Assembly: GCF_036195045.1 (NCBI RefSeq)
Contig: NZ_CP108100.1
Coordinates: 620,001-684,000 of the forward strand
Origin: Streptomyces sp. NBC_00236
GTDB taxonomy: Bacteria; Actinomycetota; Actinomycetes; Streptomycetales; Streptomycetaceae
DNA: 64,000 bases
Direction of reading: 5' to 3'
The notes under the pieces were generated by a model. That model searched no databases, had not been told where the DNA came from, and saw only the letters and a program-made list of their open reading frames with translations. The translations under genes were made by a program, and so were the position numbers. This document shows positions 10,001 through 16,367 of the stretch, piece by piece (the stretch's first letter is position 1; each line of letters starts with the position of its first letter).

Positions 10001-10984
10001 TTCGCGGAGGTGCTCGGAGCGGCAGCGGTGGGGCCCGACGACGCGTTCTTCGACCTCGGCGGGACCTCGCTGCTCGCGGTCCGGCTCGTGGCACGGGTGC
10101 GGGAGGAGTTCGGTGCCGAGCTGACGATCGGTTCGCTGTTCGAGGCGTCCACCCCGGCCGCGCTCGCCGCCCGGATCGACGGTGCGGGGCCCGCGGCCGA
10201 GGATGCCCTGGACGTCGTCCTGCGGCTGCGCGGCGGCAGCGCCAGGGCTCCGCTCTTCGCCATCCATCCGGCGGGCGGCATCGCCTGGTGCTACGCCGGG
10301 CTGGCAGCGCGTCTGGGTCCGGATCAGCCGGTGTACGGCATCCAGGCGCGCGGCCTGGTCCGTGACGAACCGCTGCCGCGGACACTCGAGGAGGAGGCGG
10401 CCGACTACGTCCGGCGCATCCGGGAGGTGCAGCGGCACGGCCCGTACCGGCTGCTGGGCTGGTCGGTGGGCGGGGTGCTCGCACACACGGTGGCGGTGCT
10501 GCTCCAGGAGTGCGGCGAGGAGGTCGAACTCCTGGCCCTGCTGGACGCGTTCCCGGCCGAGCAGTGGCGGGAGCGGCCGGCGCCGGAGGAGGGCGACGCC
10601 CTCACCGCGGTACTGCGGATGGCGGGATTCGAGCGCACCGGCGAACGAACCCGCGGGGACGTGCTGGCCACGCTGCGCCGGGCGGGCAGTCCGCTCGCCG
10701 GGCTCAGGGACCGGACGCTGTCGAAGATCGTCGACATCGTGCCCAACCATGCCCGGATGATGCGTGAGCATGTGCACCGCGGTTACGAGGGCGACCTGCT
10801 GTTCTTCACCGCGGCGGCGCCGCGGGCGGAGGACTGGCTGACCCGTGAGGCGTGGCGCCCGCACGTGTCGGGCGCCGTCGTGAACCACGATCTGGACTGC
10901 ACCCACCCGCAGTTGATGCGGGAGCGCTTCCTCGACACCATCGGGGAGGCACTCGCCGCCCGGCTGAAGGAGCTGGACGCCTGA
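7061..10984 (+). CDS. entF: Enterobactin synthetase component F (EntF-like NRPS, C-A-PCP-TE)
   Basis: A 1307-residue single-module nonribosomal peptide synthetase, close to the length of E. coli EntF. The condensation domain has HHLVMDG (His150, His151, Asp155). The adenylation domain begins near residue 470, with YTSGSTGRPKG and FDVSVWEFFW. Reading its binding pocket gives Asp-Val-Trp-His-Phe-Ser-Leu-Val-Asp-Lys, the EntF serine code. The carrier domain has GGTSL (Ser1003) and the C-terminal thioesterase GWSVGG (Ser1135) with a late His in CTHPQLM. Together these predict iterative condensation and cyclotrimerisation of DHB-Ser to enterobactin. The start overlaps the ArCP stop. No MbtH-like gene is adjacent. 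Confidence 0.95.
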   Translation: MTVLLAGTVGIAPEGPDTVLPLTAAQSGMWYAQSLDPLSPAQNTAECLEIDGPLDQELFAAALRQVVAETDALRVRVEDGPEGPRQTVAASVELPLTVHDLRDAPDAEGQAEAWMRADLAEPCDLAAGPLFRHALFRVGRERWLWYQRIHHLVMDGFGYSLLVRRTAEVYSALVGGQDPWPRTFGTLAGLVAQDAAYRSSEAFAADRAHWSDAFADRPEAPRLAGRGALPSRTFLRRTAHLGPEATDRVRELATQLRATWPEVLIAAQALYTSRATARSEVVLGLPMMGRVGSVALRVPGMVMNVLPLRVTVTPGASFAGLVRQVVLGVRAVRRHQRYRYEDIRRDLRLLGENRGLVGPLVNVMPFDYDVDFAGTRARARNLSAGSVDDLTVNIYDRADGRGLRIDHDGNPALYDEDALAAHQERFLHLVERLTAEDPHAALAAHGIATPAEHALVVEQFNRTDRALPPTTLIGPIEAQVARTPDATALVYRDVSLTYAELNTRANRLARHLRTLGARPGAVVAVAVPRSVELVVSLLAVLKAGAACLPLDPEYPAERITYMLTDAAPVCVITDRADRLADDTTTVRVVLNGLDVSGYPWCDPSRPLTPAHPAYVIYTSGSTGRPKGVVVSHGAIDNRLRWMQDAYALTTDDRVLQKTPSSFDVSVWEFFWPLREGAALVVAEPGGHKDPAHLARLIHEQAVTTCHFVPSMLQVFLAEADPGACAGLRRVFCSGEALPRETAHAFGRALPHVGLHNLYGPTEAAVDVSFHACAPHDSGPVPIGQPVWNTRLYVLDAGLRPCPPGVPGELYLAGRQLAEGYLNRPDLTAGRFVADPFAGSARRMYRTGDLARWTEQGEVEYLGRTDHQVKLRGQRIELGEIEAALAARPRVDGACALVREDRPGDQRLVGYVTGGADPAEVRAALARELPEHMVPSAVVALDAFPLSPNGKLDRRALPAPVFTGGGGVRVMSAREEALALLFAEVLGAAAVGPDDAFFDLGGTSLLAVRLVARVREEFGAELTIGSLFEASTPAALAARIDGAGPAAEDALDVVLRLRGGSARAPLFAIHPAGGIAWCYAGLAARLGPDQPVYGIQARGLVRDEPLPRTLEEEAADYVRRIREVQRHGPYRLLGWSVGGVLAHTVAVLLQECGEEVELLALLDAFPAEQWRERPAPEEGDALTAVLRMAGFERTGERTRGDVLATLRRAGSPLAGLRDRTLSKIVDIVPNHARMMREHVHRGYEGDLLFFTAAAPRAEDWLTREAWRPHVSGAVVNHDLDCTHPQLMRERFLDTIGEALAARLKELDA

Positions 10985-11027
10985 CTTGACCGTTGGCCTC
11001 GGGGTCCGAGGTCAACGGTCAAGTCAG
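10981..11027. terminator. Bidirectional terminator between entF and fes
   Basis: A 22-bp stem (10981-11002 with 11006-11027), one G-T pair and a 3-base loop. The upstream arm includes the entF stop codon. It separates the convergent entF and esterase genes, so it probably ends transcription from both sides. Confidence 0.9.
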
Positions 11028-11054
11028 CCGGGGCACCCGCCCCCTTCGTCGCGG

Positions 11055-12323
11055 TCAGACGGAGGGGGCGCCCGGGTTCAGGAGGTCCACGAGGCCGTCC
11101 GCGAGTTCCGTGCGCCAGCAGAGGTAGTCGTGGCCGCCGTTGAACTCCCGGTAGGAGGCGTCCTCGTAGCCCGCGGAGGCCAGCGTGTCGCGCAGTCGCC
11201 TGGCGGCCGGCAGGGCGACCCACTCCTGCTCGCCGAAGGAGAGCCAGAACCGGACCGGCAGACGCGGGGATTCGGCGATCCGGGCGGTGAGCCACTCGGC
11301 GTCCGGTCCGTCCGGCCACCAGAACGATCCGGACTGCGCGAGGACGTTACCGAAGCGGCCGGGTGCGGTGAGGGCGGCGTAGGCGGCGGTGAGCCCGCCC
11401 AGGCTCTGTCCCGCGACGACGGTGCGTGCGGGATCGGCCGTGACCGGGAGGCGAGCGGCCGTCCAGGGAAGCAGTTCGTCGTCGAGGAAGGCGACGAAGT
11501 CCCGGCTGCAGGCGAGGTCCGTCCAGCGGGTGGCCACGTCGACGGAATCCGGCAGCAGGGCCACCAGCGGGGGGATGCGCCCGTCGGCGATCAGGTTGTC
11601 CAGGAGATGGGCGAGCCCGAGGTGCGGCTGCCAGTGCTCCCCGTCCAGGAGGACGAGCACCGGCAGATCCGCCGCCCCGGGCGCACCGGCCGGCCGGTAC
11701 GTCCAGACGCGCCGGTTCCCGCCGAGCCGCTCGGAGGGGACCTCGTGCACGGACACGCCGCCCCGGGCGGCATCCGGCCGCGGCAGCCAGTCCCGGGCGC
11801 TCGGGGCAGCCGGGAGTTCGGCGCAGGAGACCGGGTCGCCACCCCAGCGGCGGGGCAGCGAGCGGAGGTTCAGCGGATCGGGACGGCGCCGGGTGCGGAG
11901 CAGGCGCCAGTAGTCGGCGGCCTCCGGTCCGGGGCCGTCGCCCTCGTCGACGTAGAAGTCGTACGTGCCCCGCCAGTCGTGCCGCAGCCTCAGCGTCCAG
12001 TGCCACACATCGGTGCCGGGGACGTGTTCCATGAGGTTGCCCTCGGGGTCCCGCGGGTCGCCGAGCTTGTTGGGCAGCACCTGGACGGCGCGGGTGCCAG
12101 GGGCTCCGCGCCACAGGAACGTCACGGCCGCATGGTCGTCGCTGCCCAGCGGGTCGGGCCCGACGAGCGGTGTGCCGGAGGCGGCCACCCCGGCCCAGAA
12201 CTGCTCAGTACCGCCCGGGTCCGGGAGGGCGCGGACGGGCTCCGCGAGACGGGTCAGCGGTTCCGGCCGTGCCGTCCGGGGCGGTCGCTGGGGGGCGTCC
12301 TTGGGCGGGACGGACGTGATCAT
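11055..12323 (-). CDS. fes: Enterochelin esterase (Fes-like)
   Basis: A 422-residue cytoplasmic esterase predicted to hydrolyse the trilactone of imported ferric enterobactin so that iron can be reduced and released. The N-terminal half has the enterochelin-esterase beta domain (VTFLWRGAP, WHWTLRLRHDWRGTYDFYV). The C-terminal alpha/beta hydrolase carries the nucleophile elbow GQSLGG and the late FNGGHDYLCWR histidine. There is no signal peptide. The ATG at 12323 is preferred because GGAG lies 8 bases upstream; an in-frame ATG at 12353 lies 2 bp from the iron box and lacks a site. It converges on entF and diverges from the propeller gene. Confidence 0.93.
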   Translation of the reverse strand: MITSVPPKDAPQRPPRTARPEPLTRLAEPVRALPDPGGTEQFWAGVAASGTPLVGPDPLGSDDHAAVTFLWRGAPGTRAVQVLPNKLGDPRDPEGNLMEHVPGTDVWHWTLRLRHDWRGTYDFYVDEGDGPGPEAADYWRLLRTRRRPDPLNLRSLPRRWGGDPVSCAELPAAPSARDWLPRPDAARGGVSVHEVPSERLGGNRRVWTYRPAGAPGAADLPVLVLLDGEHWQPHLGLAHLLDNLIADGRIPPLVALLPDSVDVATRWTDLACSRDFVAFLDDELLPWTAARLPVTADPARTVVAGQSLGGLTAAYAALTAPGRFGNVLAQSGSFWWPDGPDAEWLTARIAESPRLPVRFWLSFGEQEWVALPAARRLRDTLASAGYEDASYREFNGGHDYLCWRTELADGLVDLLNPGAPSV

Positions 12324-12354
12324 GAGAGGGGCTCCGAATAACGAGGCGATCAAC

Positions 12355-12373
12355 TTAGGGTTACCTTACCTTT
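12355..12373. promoter_or_regulatory. Iron box upstream of fes
   Basis: TTAGGGTTACCTTACCTTT matches the iron-box consensus at about 13 of 19 positions, weaker than the other two boxes here. It lies 32 bp upstream of the chosen fes start, as expected for DmdR/IdeR repression. Confidence 0.7.
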
Positions 12374-12655
12374 CGGGCGACAGGGGCCCCGCCGCAGGCA
12401 TGCCCACCCGCGGCGCCGACCTTGCCCTCCCGCACCCCCACGCACGGCGCCCGACCGCCCCTCCCACACCCCCACACCCCCACACCCCCGGCCGCACTCC
12501 GCGCCCCCCGGACCGGAATCGGCCGCATCGCCGCATGGGCGAGCCGACCGCCGGCCGCGACGCGGCGCTCGGCCTCCGGCCAGGACCGACCCGCCCGAAC
12601 CTCCCCCGCACCCGGTCGAGTTGTTAGCCAGGTCACACACCTGAAAGAGCATTAC
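12374..12655. other. Gap between fes and propeller genes, with a small tandem repeat
   Basis: No convincing gene lies in this stretch between the two iron boxes. It is C-rich and includes three perfect tandem copies of ACACCCCC at 12466-12489. The open frames crossing it are low-complexity Pro/Arg/Ala translations. It probably holds the two divergent promoters near its ends. Confidence 0.6.
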
Positions 12656-12674
12656 TTAGGTAAGGCTAAGCTAA
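12656..12674. promoter_or_regulatory. Iron box upstream of the secreted beta-propeller gene
   Basis: TTAGGTAAGGCTAAGCTAA matches the iron-box consensus at 17 of 19 positions. It lies about 50 bp upstream of the propeller start, which puts this gene in the iron regulon. Confidence 0.88.
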
Positions 12675-12724
12675 CTTTCGAAGTGCAGATCGCCATGAAA
12701 CACCTTCAGGGAGATGACCCCAGC

Positions 12725-13786
12725 ATGACTTCACCCACCCGCAGCCTGCGCCGCACCGGAACCTCCGCGGCCATTGCCGTCGTGCTCGCCGCAGGCAGCA
12801 CCGCGGCACTGACGGGCACCGCGACCGCTCAGAGCCGGCCGGCCGGCCCGGCGGTCACCACGGCGCCGGTCACGAACGGGCTCTACCAGTCCTCCTACTC
12901 GGAGCGGAACCACGTCCTGTGGACCACCTCGTCGGTGGGGCGGCCCCCGGTGACGAACTCCGCCCTGACGAAGGTGGATCCGCTGACCCTGAAGGTGAAG
13001 GCGACCTGCACGCCGCCGGTCACCGACGCGGCCACCGGCGCCGTCGAGGCGGTCTACGGTGTGGCGGTCGACGACGAGCACAACACCGTCTGGACCACCA
13101 ACACCCGCAACAACTCGGTCGCCGTGTACAGCCAGCGCACGGGCAAGCACCTCGCCACGCTCCCGAACGTGGCCCACGCCCGGGAGATCGTCGTCGACGA
13201 GCGCCACGACACCGTGTGGGCGAGCTCCTACGGTGACGGCACGCTCGTCGCCTTCGACAGCCGCACCCTGAAGGAGCAGAAGCGCGTCACGGTCGAGGGA
13301 TCGGGCCCGGCCGGCCTGGCTCTGGACGAGAAGTCCGGCACGGTCTACGCCGCCGACCTCACCAACGACCAGATCATCCAGGTCGCCACGGGCTCCACCG
13401 CCCCGCGGCTCATCCCGGCCGGTGACGGCCCCATCTCCGTCTCCCTGTCCAAGGACGGCCGCACCGCCTACACCGCCAACCAGACCGGCGGGGACATCTC
13501 GGTCGTGGACCTGCGCAAGGGCCTCGTCACCAAGTCCGTCACCACCGGTGCGGGCCCGCTGTCCGTCGCCACCGACACCCGCACGGGCAACGTGCTGGTG
13601 GCCAACCGCACGGACGCCACCGTTTCCGTCGTCAGCCCGCGCAAGGGCGCCGTCGTGGAGACCGTGAAGGTCGGCGCGAACCCCAACCACATCGAGATCG
13701 CCGGCGGCTCCGCGTACGTCGTCGACAAGTCCGGTGCGGGCGCCGACGGCAAGGACCAGCTGCACCGCATCCGCCTCGCACGCTGA
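12725..13786 (+). CDS. Secreted YncE-like beta-propeller protein, iron-regulated
   Basis: A 353-residue exported protein. Residues 1-36 form a Sec-type signal (basic start, hydrophobic core, cleavage near Thr-Ala-Gln). The rest is repeats of about 42 residues with motifs such as GVAVDDEHNTVWTTNTRNNSV and AREIVVDERHDTVWASSYGD, the YVTN/YncE seven-bladed propeller pattern. The start at 12725 has GGGAG 10 bases upstream; an ATG at 12695 has none. E. coli YncE is also iron-repressed, but its role is unsettled. Here an iron box and the position opposite fes suggest a job outside the cell in siderophore or iron handling; binding partner unknown. Confidence 0.88.
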   Translation: MTSPTRSLRRTGTSAAIAVVLAAGSTAALTGTATAQSRPAGPAVTTAPVTNGLYQSSYSERNHVLWTTSSVGRPPVTNSALTKVDPLTLKVKATCTPPVTDAATGAVEAVYGVAVDDEHNTVWTTNTRNNSVAVYSQRTGKHLATLPNVAHAREIVVDERHDTVWASSYGDGTLVAFDSRTLKEQKRVTVEGSGPAGLALDEKSGTVYAADLTNDQIIQVATGSTAPRLIPAGDGPISVSLSKDGRTAYTANQTGGDISVVDLRKGLVTKSVTTGAGPLSVATDTRTGNVLVANRTDATVSVVSPRKGAVVETVKVGANPNHIEIAGGSAYVVDKSGAGADGKDQLHRIRLAR

Positions 13787-13798
13787 CGTCCCCCACCC

Positions 13799-13849
13799 AC
13801 CGCAGGGGTCCGGCCCACCGCGCCACGCGGCGGGCCGGACCCCTGCGGT
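13799..13849 (+). terminator. Terminator after the propeller gene
   Basis: An 18-bp perfect stem (13799-13816 with 13832-13849), with a smaller CCGC/GCGG stem inside its 15-base loop. It begins 12 bases past the propeller stop and may also end the convergent GDSL hydrolase transcript. Confidence 0.88.
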
Positions 13850-13891
13850 TCCCTGCGCCCGGACCTCAGCCTCCGCGGCGCGGCCGGTCGA

Positions 13892-14674
13892 TCACGTACC
13901 GGCACTCAGGGGCAGGAGCTGGGGGCGCTTGGCGGTGCGGCCGTCTCCCGATGACCTGCCGCGCAGCCGGCGCCCGAGCCACGGGCCGAGGAAGGCCGCG
14001 GCCCAGCGCACTTCGGCTCCGGCGGACTGCCAGCCGGCCGGGAGCACTTGGGGTGGCAACGGGTGCGTCCAGGTGTTGTCACTGCGGGGCAGATCGATGG
14101 CCTGGGCGACGGCTGCGGCGATCCGCGCGTGGCCGAGAGGGCTGGCGTGGAGCCGGTCCACGCTCCACAGCCGTGGGTCGGTGGCGACGGGGTGCTGGGC
14201 GATTTCGGCGACGGCGACCCCATGGCGGGCCGCCGCGGCTCGGATGAGGGTGTTGAGCTCCGACACCCGGCCCCTGACGGGCCGCGCAATGGGCGCGATC
14301 TTCCCCACGTCGGGGATGGTCAGGGTCGCCACCTGCGCCCCGGCGGCAGTGAGCGCGGCGAACATCTCCTCCAGGTGCCCGGCCACCTGCGCGACGTCCA
14401 CCCGCGGCCGCAGCAGATCGTTGACCCCGGCCACGACGGTGGCCAGGTCGGGGCGCAGCGCGAGTGCCGCTTCCAGCTGTTCGGCACGGACCTGTCCGGC
14501 GACCCGGCCCCGCACGGCCAGATTGGCGTACTGGAGACCGGGGCTGACGGTGGCGAGGTGCTCAGCGAGCCGGTCGGCCCAGCCGCGCAGGCCGACGATG
14601 TCGTCCCCGTCGCCGACCCCTTCGGTCTGGCTGTCGCCCAGCGCGACGTAACGCAGGTACTCACCGCCCGGCAT
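13892..14674 (-). CDS. SGNH/GDSL-family hydrolase
   Basis: A 260-residue esterase-type hydrolase without an obvious signal peptide. Block I is GDSQTEG (Ser near residue 15), block II NLAVRG, block III GVND, and block V DRLHAS with the catalytic Asp and His near residue 195. The last 40 residues are basic and may bind membrane or nucleic acid. The start lies 14 bases inside the end of the upstream PadR gene, so the two form an operon and the regulator probably controls this enzyme. The substrate cannot be told from sequence. Confidence 0.85.
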   Translation of the reverse strand: MPGGEYLRYVALGDSQTEGVGDGDDIVGLRGWADRLAEHLATVSPGLQYANLAVRGRVAGQVRAEQLEAALALRPDLATVVAGVNDLLRPRVDVAQVAGHLEEMFAALTAAGAQVATLTIPDVGKIAPIARPVRGRVSELNTLIRAAAARHGVAVAEIAQHPVATDPRLWSVDRLHASPLGHARIAAAVAQAIDLPRSDNTWTHPLPPQVLPAGWQSAGAEVRWAAAFLGPWLGRRLRGRSSGDGRTAKRPQLLPLSAGT

Positions 14675-15230
14675 GAGCCGCCTGCCTCTCCCGCAGCACG
14701 GCCGCGATCCGCAGGCACCAGTCCCGGTGGCCCTGCTCGAAAGCCACGCCCCGCAGGCACGTCAGGTACGGCCCGACGCGCTCGCCGTGGCGGAGGAACT
14801 CCTCCTCGTCCGCCTCCCCGCGCATCTGCCGGAGCAGGCCGTCGAGGAGCGCGATCTTCGCGTCCGCCGCGGCCACCCGCTCATCGAGTTGCGCGATGAC
14901 CTGTGCGGTGCCGATGCGGTCGGCGGACTGGACCTTGACGAGCAGGTCGTCACGGATGAACGACGGCTTGGACGTGGTCGCGGCGAACTTCTCCAGCTCG
15001 TCGCGGCCGGCGTCGGTGACCCGGAAGACACGTTTGTTGGGCCGGGTCTCCTGGACCACCTGCCGGCCCTCGACCAGGCCTTCCTTCTCCAGCCTGGCCA
15101 GTTCGGTGTACAGCTGCTGGGGCAGTGCGTGCCAGAAGTTCGCGACGCCGACGTCGAACGCCTTCGCCAGTTGGTATCCGCTGAACTCGCCGTCCAGCAG
15201 CGCCGCCAGCACGGCATGTCGCAAGGCCAT
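14661..15230 (-). CDS. PadR-family transcriptional regulator
   Basis: A 189-residue repressor-type protein. The N-terminal winged helix is clear (LRHAVLAALLDGEFSGYQLAKAFD, then PQQLYTELARLEKEGLVEG and RRVFRVTDAGRDEL-like wing). A C-terminal helical domain of about 100 residues probably dimerises. GGAGGGG precedes the ATG. It overlaps the GDSL hydrolase gene downstream. A cluster of TACTCAAG half sites lies just upstream and is the likely autoregulatory operator. PadR proteins often respond to phenolic or drug-like ligands; the ligand here is unknown. Confidence 0.9.
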   Translation of the reverse strand: MALRHAVLAALLDGEFSGYQLAKAFDVGVANFWHALPQQLYTELARLEKEGLVEGRQVVQETRPNKRVFRVTDAGRDELEKFAATTSKPSFIRDDLLVKVQSADRIGTAQVIAQLDERVAAADAKIALLDGLLRQMRGEADEEEFLRHGERVGPYLTCLRGVAFEQGHRDWCLRIAAVLRERQAAHAGR

Positions 15231-15289
15231 CGAAGCAGCCCCTCCCTCTCCTCACCGGTCGGCGCGGTGACACCGGCCGCGAGTCATCG

Positions 15290-15323
15290 TACTCAAGAAT
15301 ATGACTACTCAAGTCCTTGAGTA
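15290..15323. promoter_or_regulatory. Candidate PadR operator
   Basis: TACTCAAG occurs at 15290-15297 and 15306-15313, followed by its inverse CTTGAGTA at 15316-15323. The last two form an 8-bp inverted repeat with a 2-base spacer; the first is a direct repeat 16 bp away. The cluster starts 60 bp upstream of the padR start. Confidence 0.65.
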
Positions 15324-15385
15324 CAGGCGACGACACTGCCGTGCGGAGCGACGGGAAGGGCTGCGAACCGAAGGGCGGGCCGCGC

Positions 15386-15790
15386 CTACGAGGCCGCGGG
15401 CGTCACCGCATGGCTTCCGTACGGGCGCGTGATGATTTCCATTCCATGACCTGCGGGATCCATGAAATACAGCCCGCGCCCGCCGTGGTGGAAATTGATC
15501 TCGCCCGGCATCTTGAGATGCGGATCGGCGTAGTACGTGATTCCCGCGTCCTGAATACGCCGCAGCGCGACATCGAACTCGGTGTCCCCGATGAGGAACG
15601 CATAGTGCTGCGGGACGATCGACTCGGACGGAATGGTGGCGAAGTCCAGCGTGACGCCGTTACTGAGCAGGACCGGAATGAACGGCCCCCACTCGGCGCC
15701 TACTTCGAGATCCAGAAGATGGGCCAGGAACTCGGCGGATTCCCGGTTGGACCGGGCGTGGACGATCGTGTGATTCAACTCGACAGACAA
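15386..15790 (-). CDS. VOC-family (glyoxalase/bleomycin-resistance fold) protein
   Basis: A single-domain VOC protein of about 134 residues. It begins SVELNHTIV with the usual metal-site His in the first strand, has a FLIGDTEFDVALRRI segment in the middle, and ends in RGLYFMDPAGHGMEIIT with a Glu metal ligand. The TTG at 15790 is preferred because GGAGG lies 9 bases upstream and homologues start at this strand; an ATG at 15829 adds 13 residues with a poor site. The gene is less GC-rich than its neighbours. Substrate unknown; dioxygenase, isomerase or thiol transferase activity are all possible in this family. Confidence 0.85.
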   Translation of the reverse strand: MSVELNHTIVHARSNRESAEFLAHLLDLEVGAEWGPFIPVLLSNGVTLDFATIPSESIVPQHYAFLIGDTEFDVALRRIQDAGITYYADPHLKMPGEINFHHGGRGLYFMDPAGHGMEIITRPYGSHAVTPAAS

Positions 15791-15946
15791 AGCGGAATGC
15801 CTCCGAAGGCATCTCCCGGACACCTCCATGCCTCACCCGGCCGGTGACCGACACGCGATGTCCGCCTGCGATCATAAGAGCGTCCCACCCGCCTGTCGAG
15901 TCATATCCGCCACTCCGCCCTGCCTTCAGGGCGGCGCACCCCGACA

Positions 15947-16170
15947 TCACCTCGGTGTACGCAGCCCCTTCGGTGTGGGCCGGCCCCACTGGTCCCGGTT
16001 GATGAAGCGGCTGAAGCCTCGCCAGGAGTTGGGGCCCATGACGCCGTCGATGGGGCCGGTGCAGCCGTGGGCGGCCGCCAGTCGTTGGACCGCGGCCCAG
16101 GTGTCGGTTCCGGGGATTCCGTCGAGGGGTCCGGTGCAGCCCCGGTTCCGCATGTTCAGCTGGAGCGCGG
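15947..16170 (-). pseudogene. Remnant of a peptidoglycan-binding repeat protein
   Basis: On the minus strand the frame ending at 15947 reads two short repeats of the type CTGPLDGIPGTDTWAAVQRL and CTGPIDGVMGPNSWRGFSRF. These resemble the C-terminal wall-binding repeats of actinobacterial lysozyme-like and other secreted enzymes. Nothing recognisable precedes them: upstream the frame runs into palindromes and tandem repeats, and no start with a ribosome binding site is seen. It is probably the 3' end of a gene that lost its catalytic part and signal peptide. An expressed small protein from an internal ATG at 16153 is less likely. Confidence 0.6.
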
Positions 16171-16171
16171 C

Positions 16172-16320
16172 GGTGGTGCGGGGGCCGGGACCCCCGCACC
16201 ACCGCCGGTACCCCGCACCACCGCCGGTACGACCCGCAGCAACAAGAAATCCCCGGTCCGCAATTGCGGACCGGGGATTCTCCCGAGTATATTGAGCGTT
16301 TCTGTGCGCCCACAGAAACG
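16172..16320. repeat. Cluster of palindromes and a 19-bp tandem repeat
   Basis: Three perfect inverted repeats follow one another: a 13-bp stem at 16172-16184/16191-16203, a 32-bp uninterrupted palindrome at 16248-16279 centred on CAATTG, and a 10-bp stem CGTTTCTGTG/CACAGAAACG at 16297-16320. Between the first two, CCCCGCACCACCGCCGGTA is tandemly duplicated (16192-16210 and 16211-16229). The stretch lies between the peptidoglycan-binding remnant and the helicase gene. The palindromes could be terminators or relics of rearrangement; no transposase or target duplication is seen. Confidence 0.75.
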
Positions 16321-16367
16321 GCCCCGCACGGGGGGCCACTAAGAAACACCATATCCGCCAGGGAGCA

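Noticed and set aside
7877..10906. 1009-residue minus-strand open frame
   Set aside because: Antisense to entF, which has every expected NRPS motif on the plus strand.
12374..12655. A gene in the gap between fes and the propeller
   Set aside because: All open frames are Pro/Arg/Ala low complexity without ribosome sites.
16248..16279. Transposon end or attachment site
   Set aside because: The palindrome is perfect but no transposase, integrase or flanking target duplication is visible.
15660..16352. 230-residue minus-strand frame crossing the VOC gene and the palindromes
   Set aside because: It runs through hairpins and another gene and shows no domain; only the separate frame ending at 15947 has recognisable repeats.
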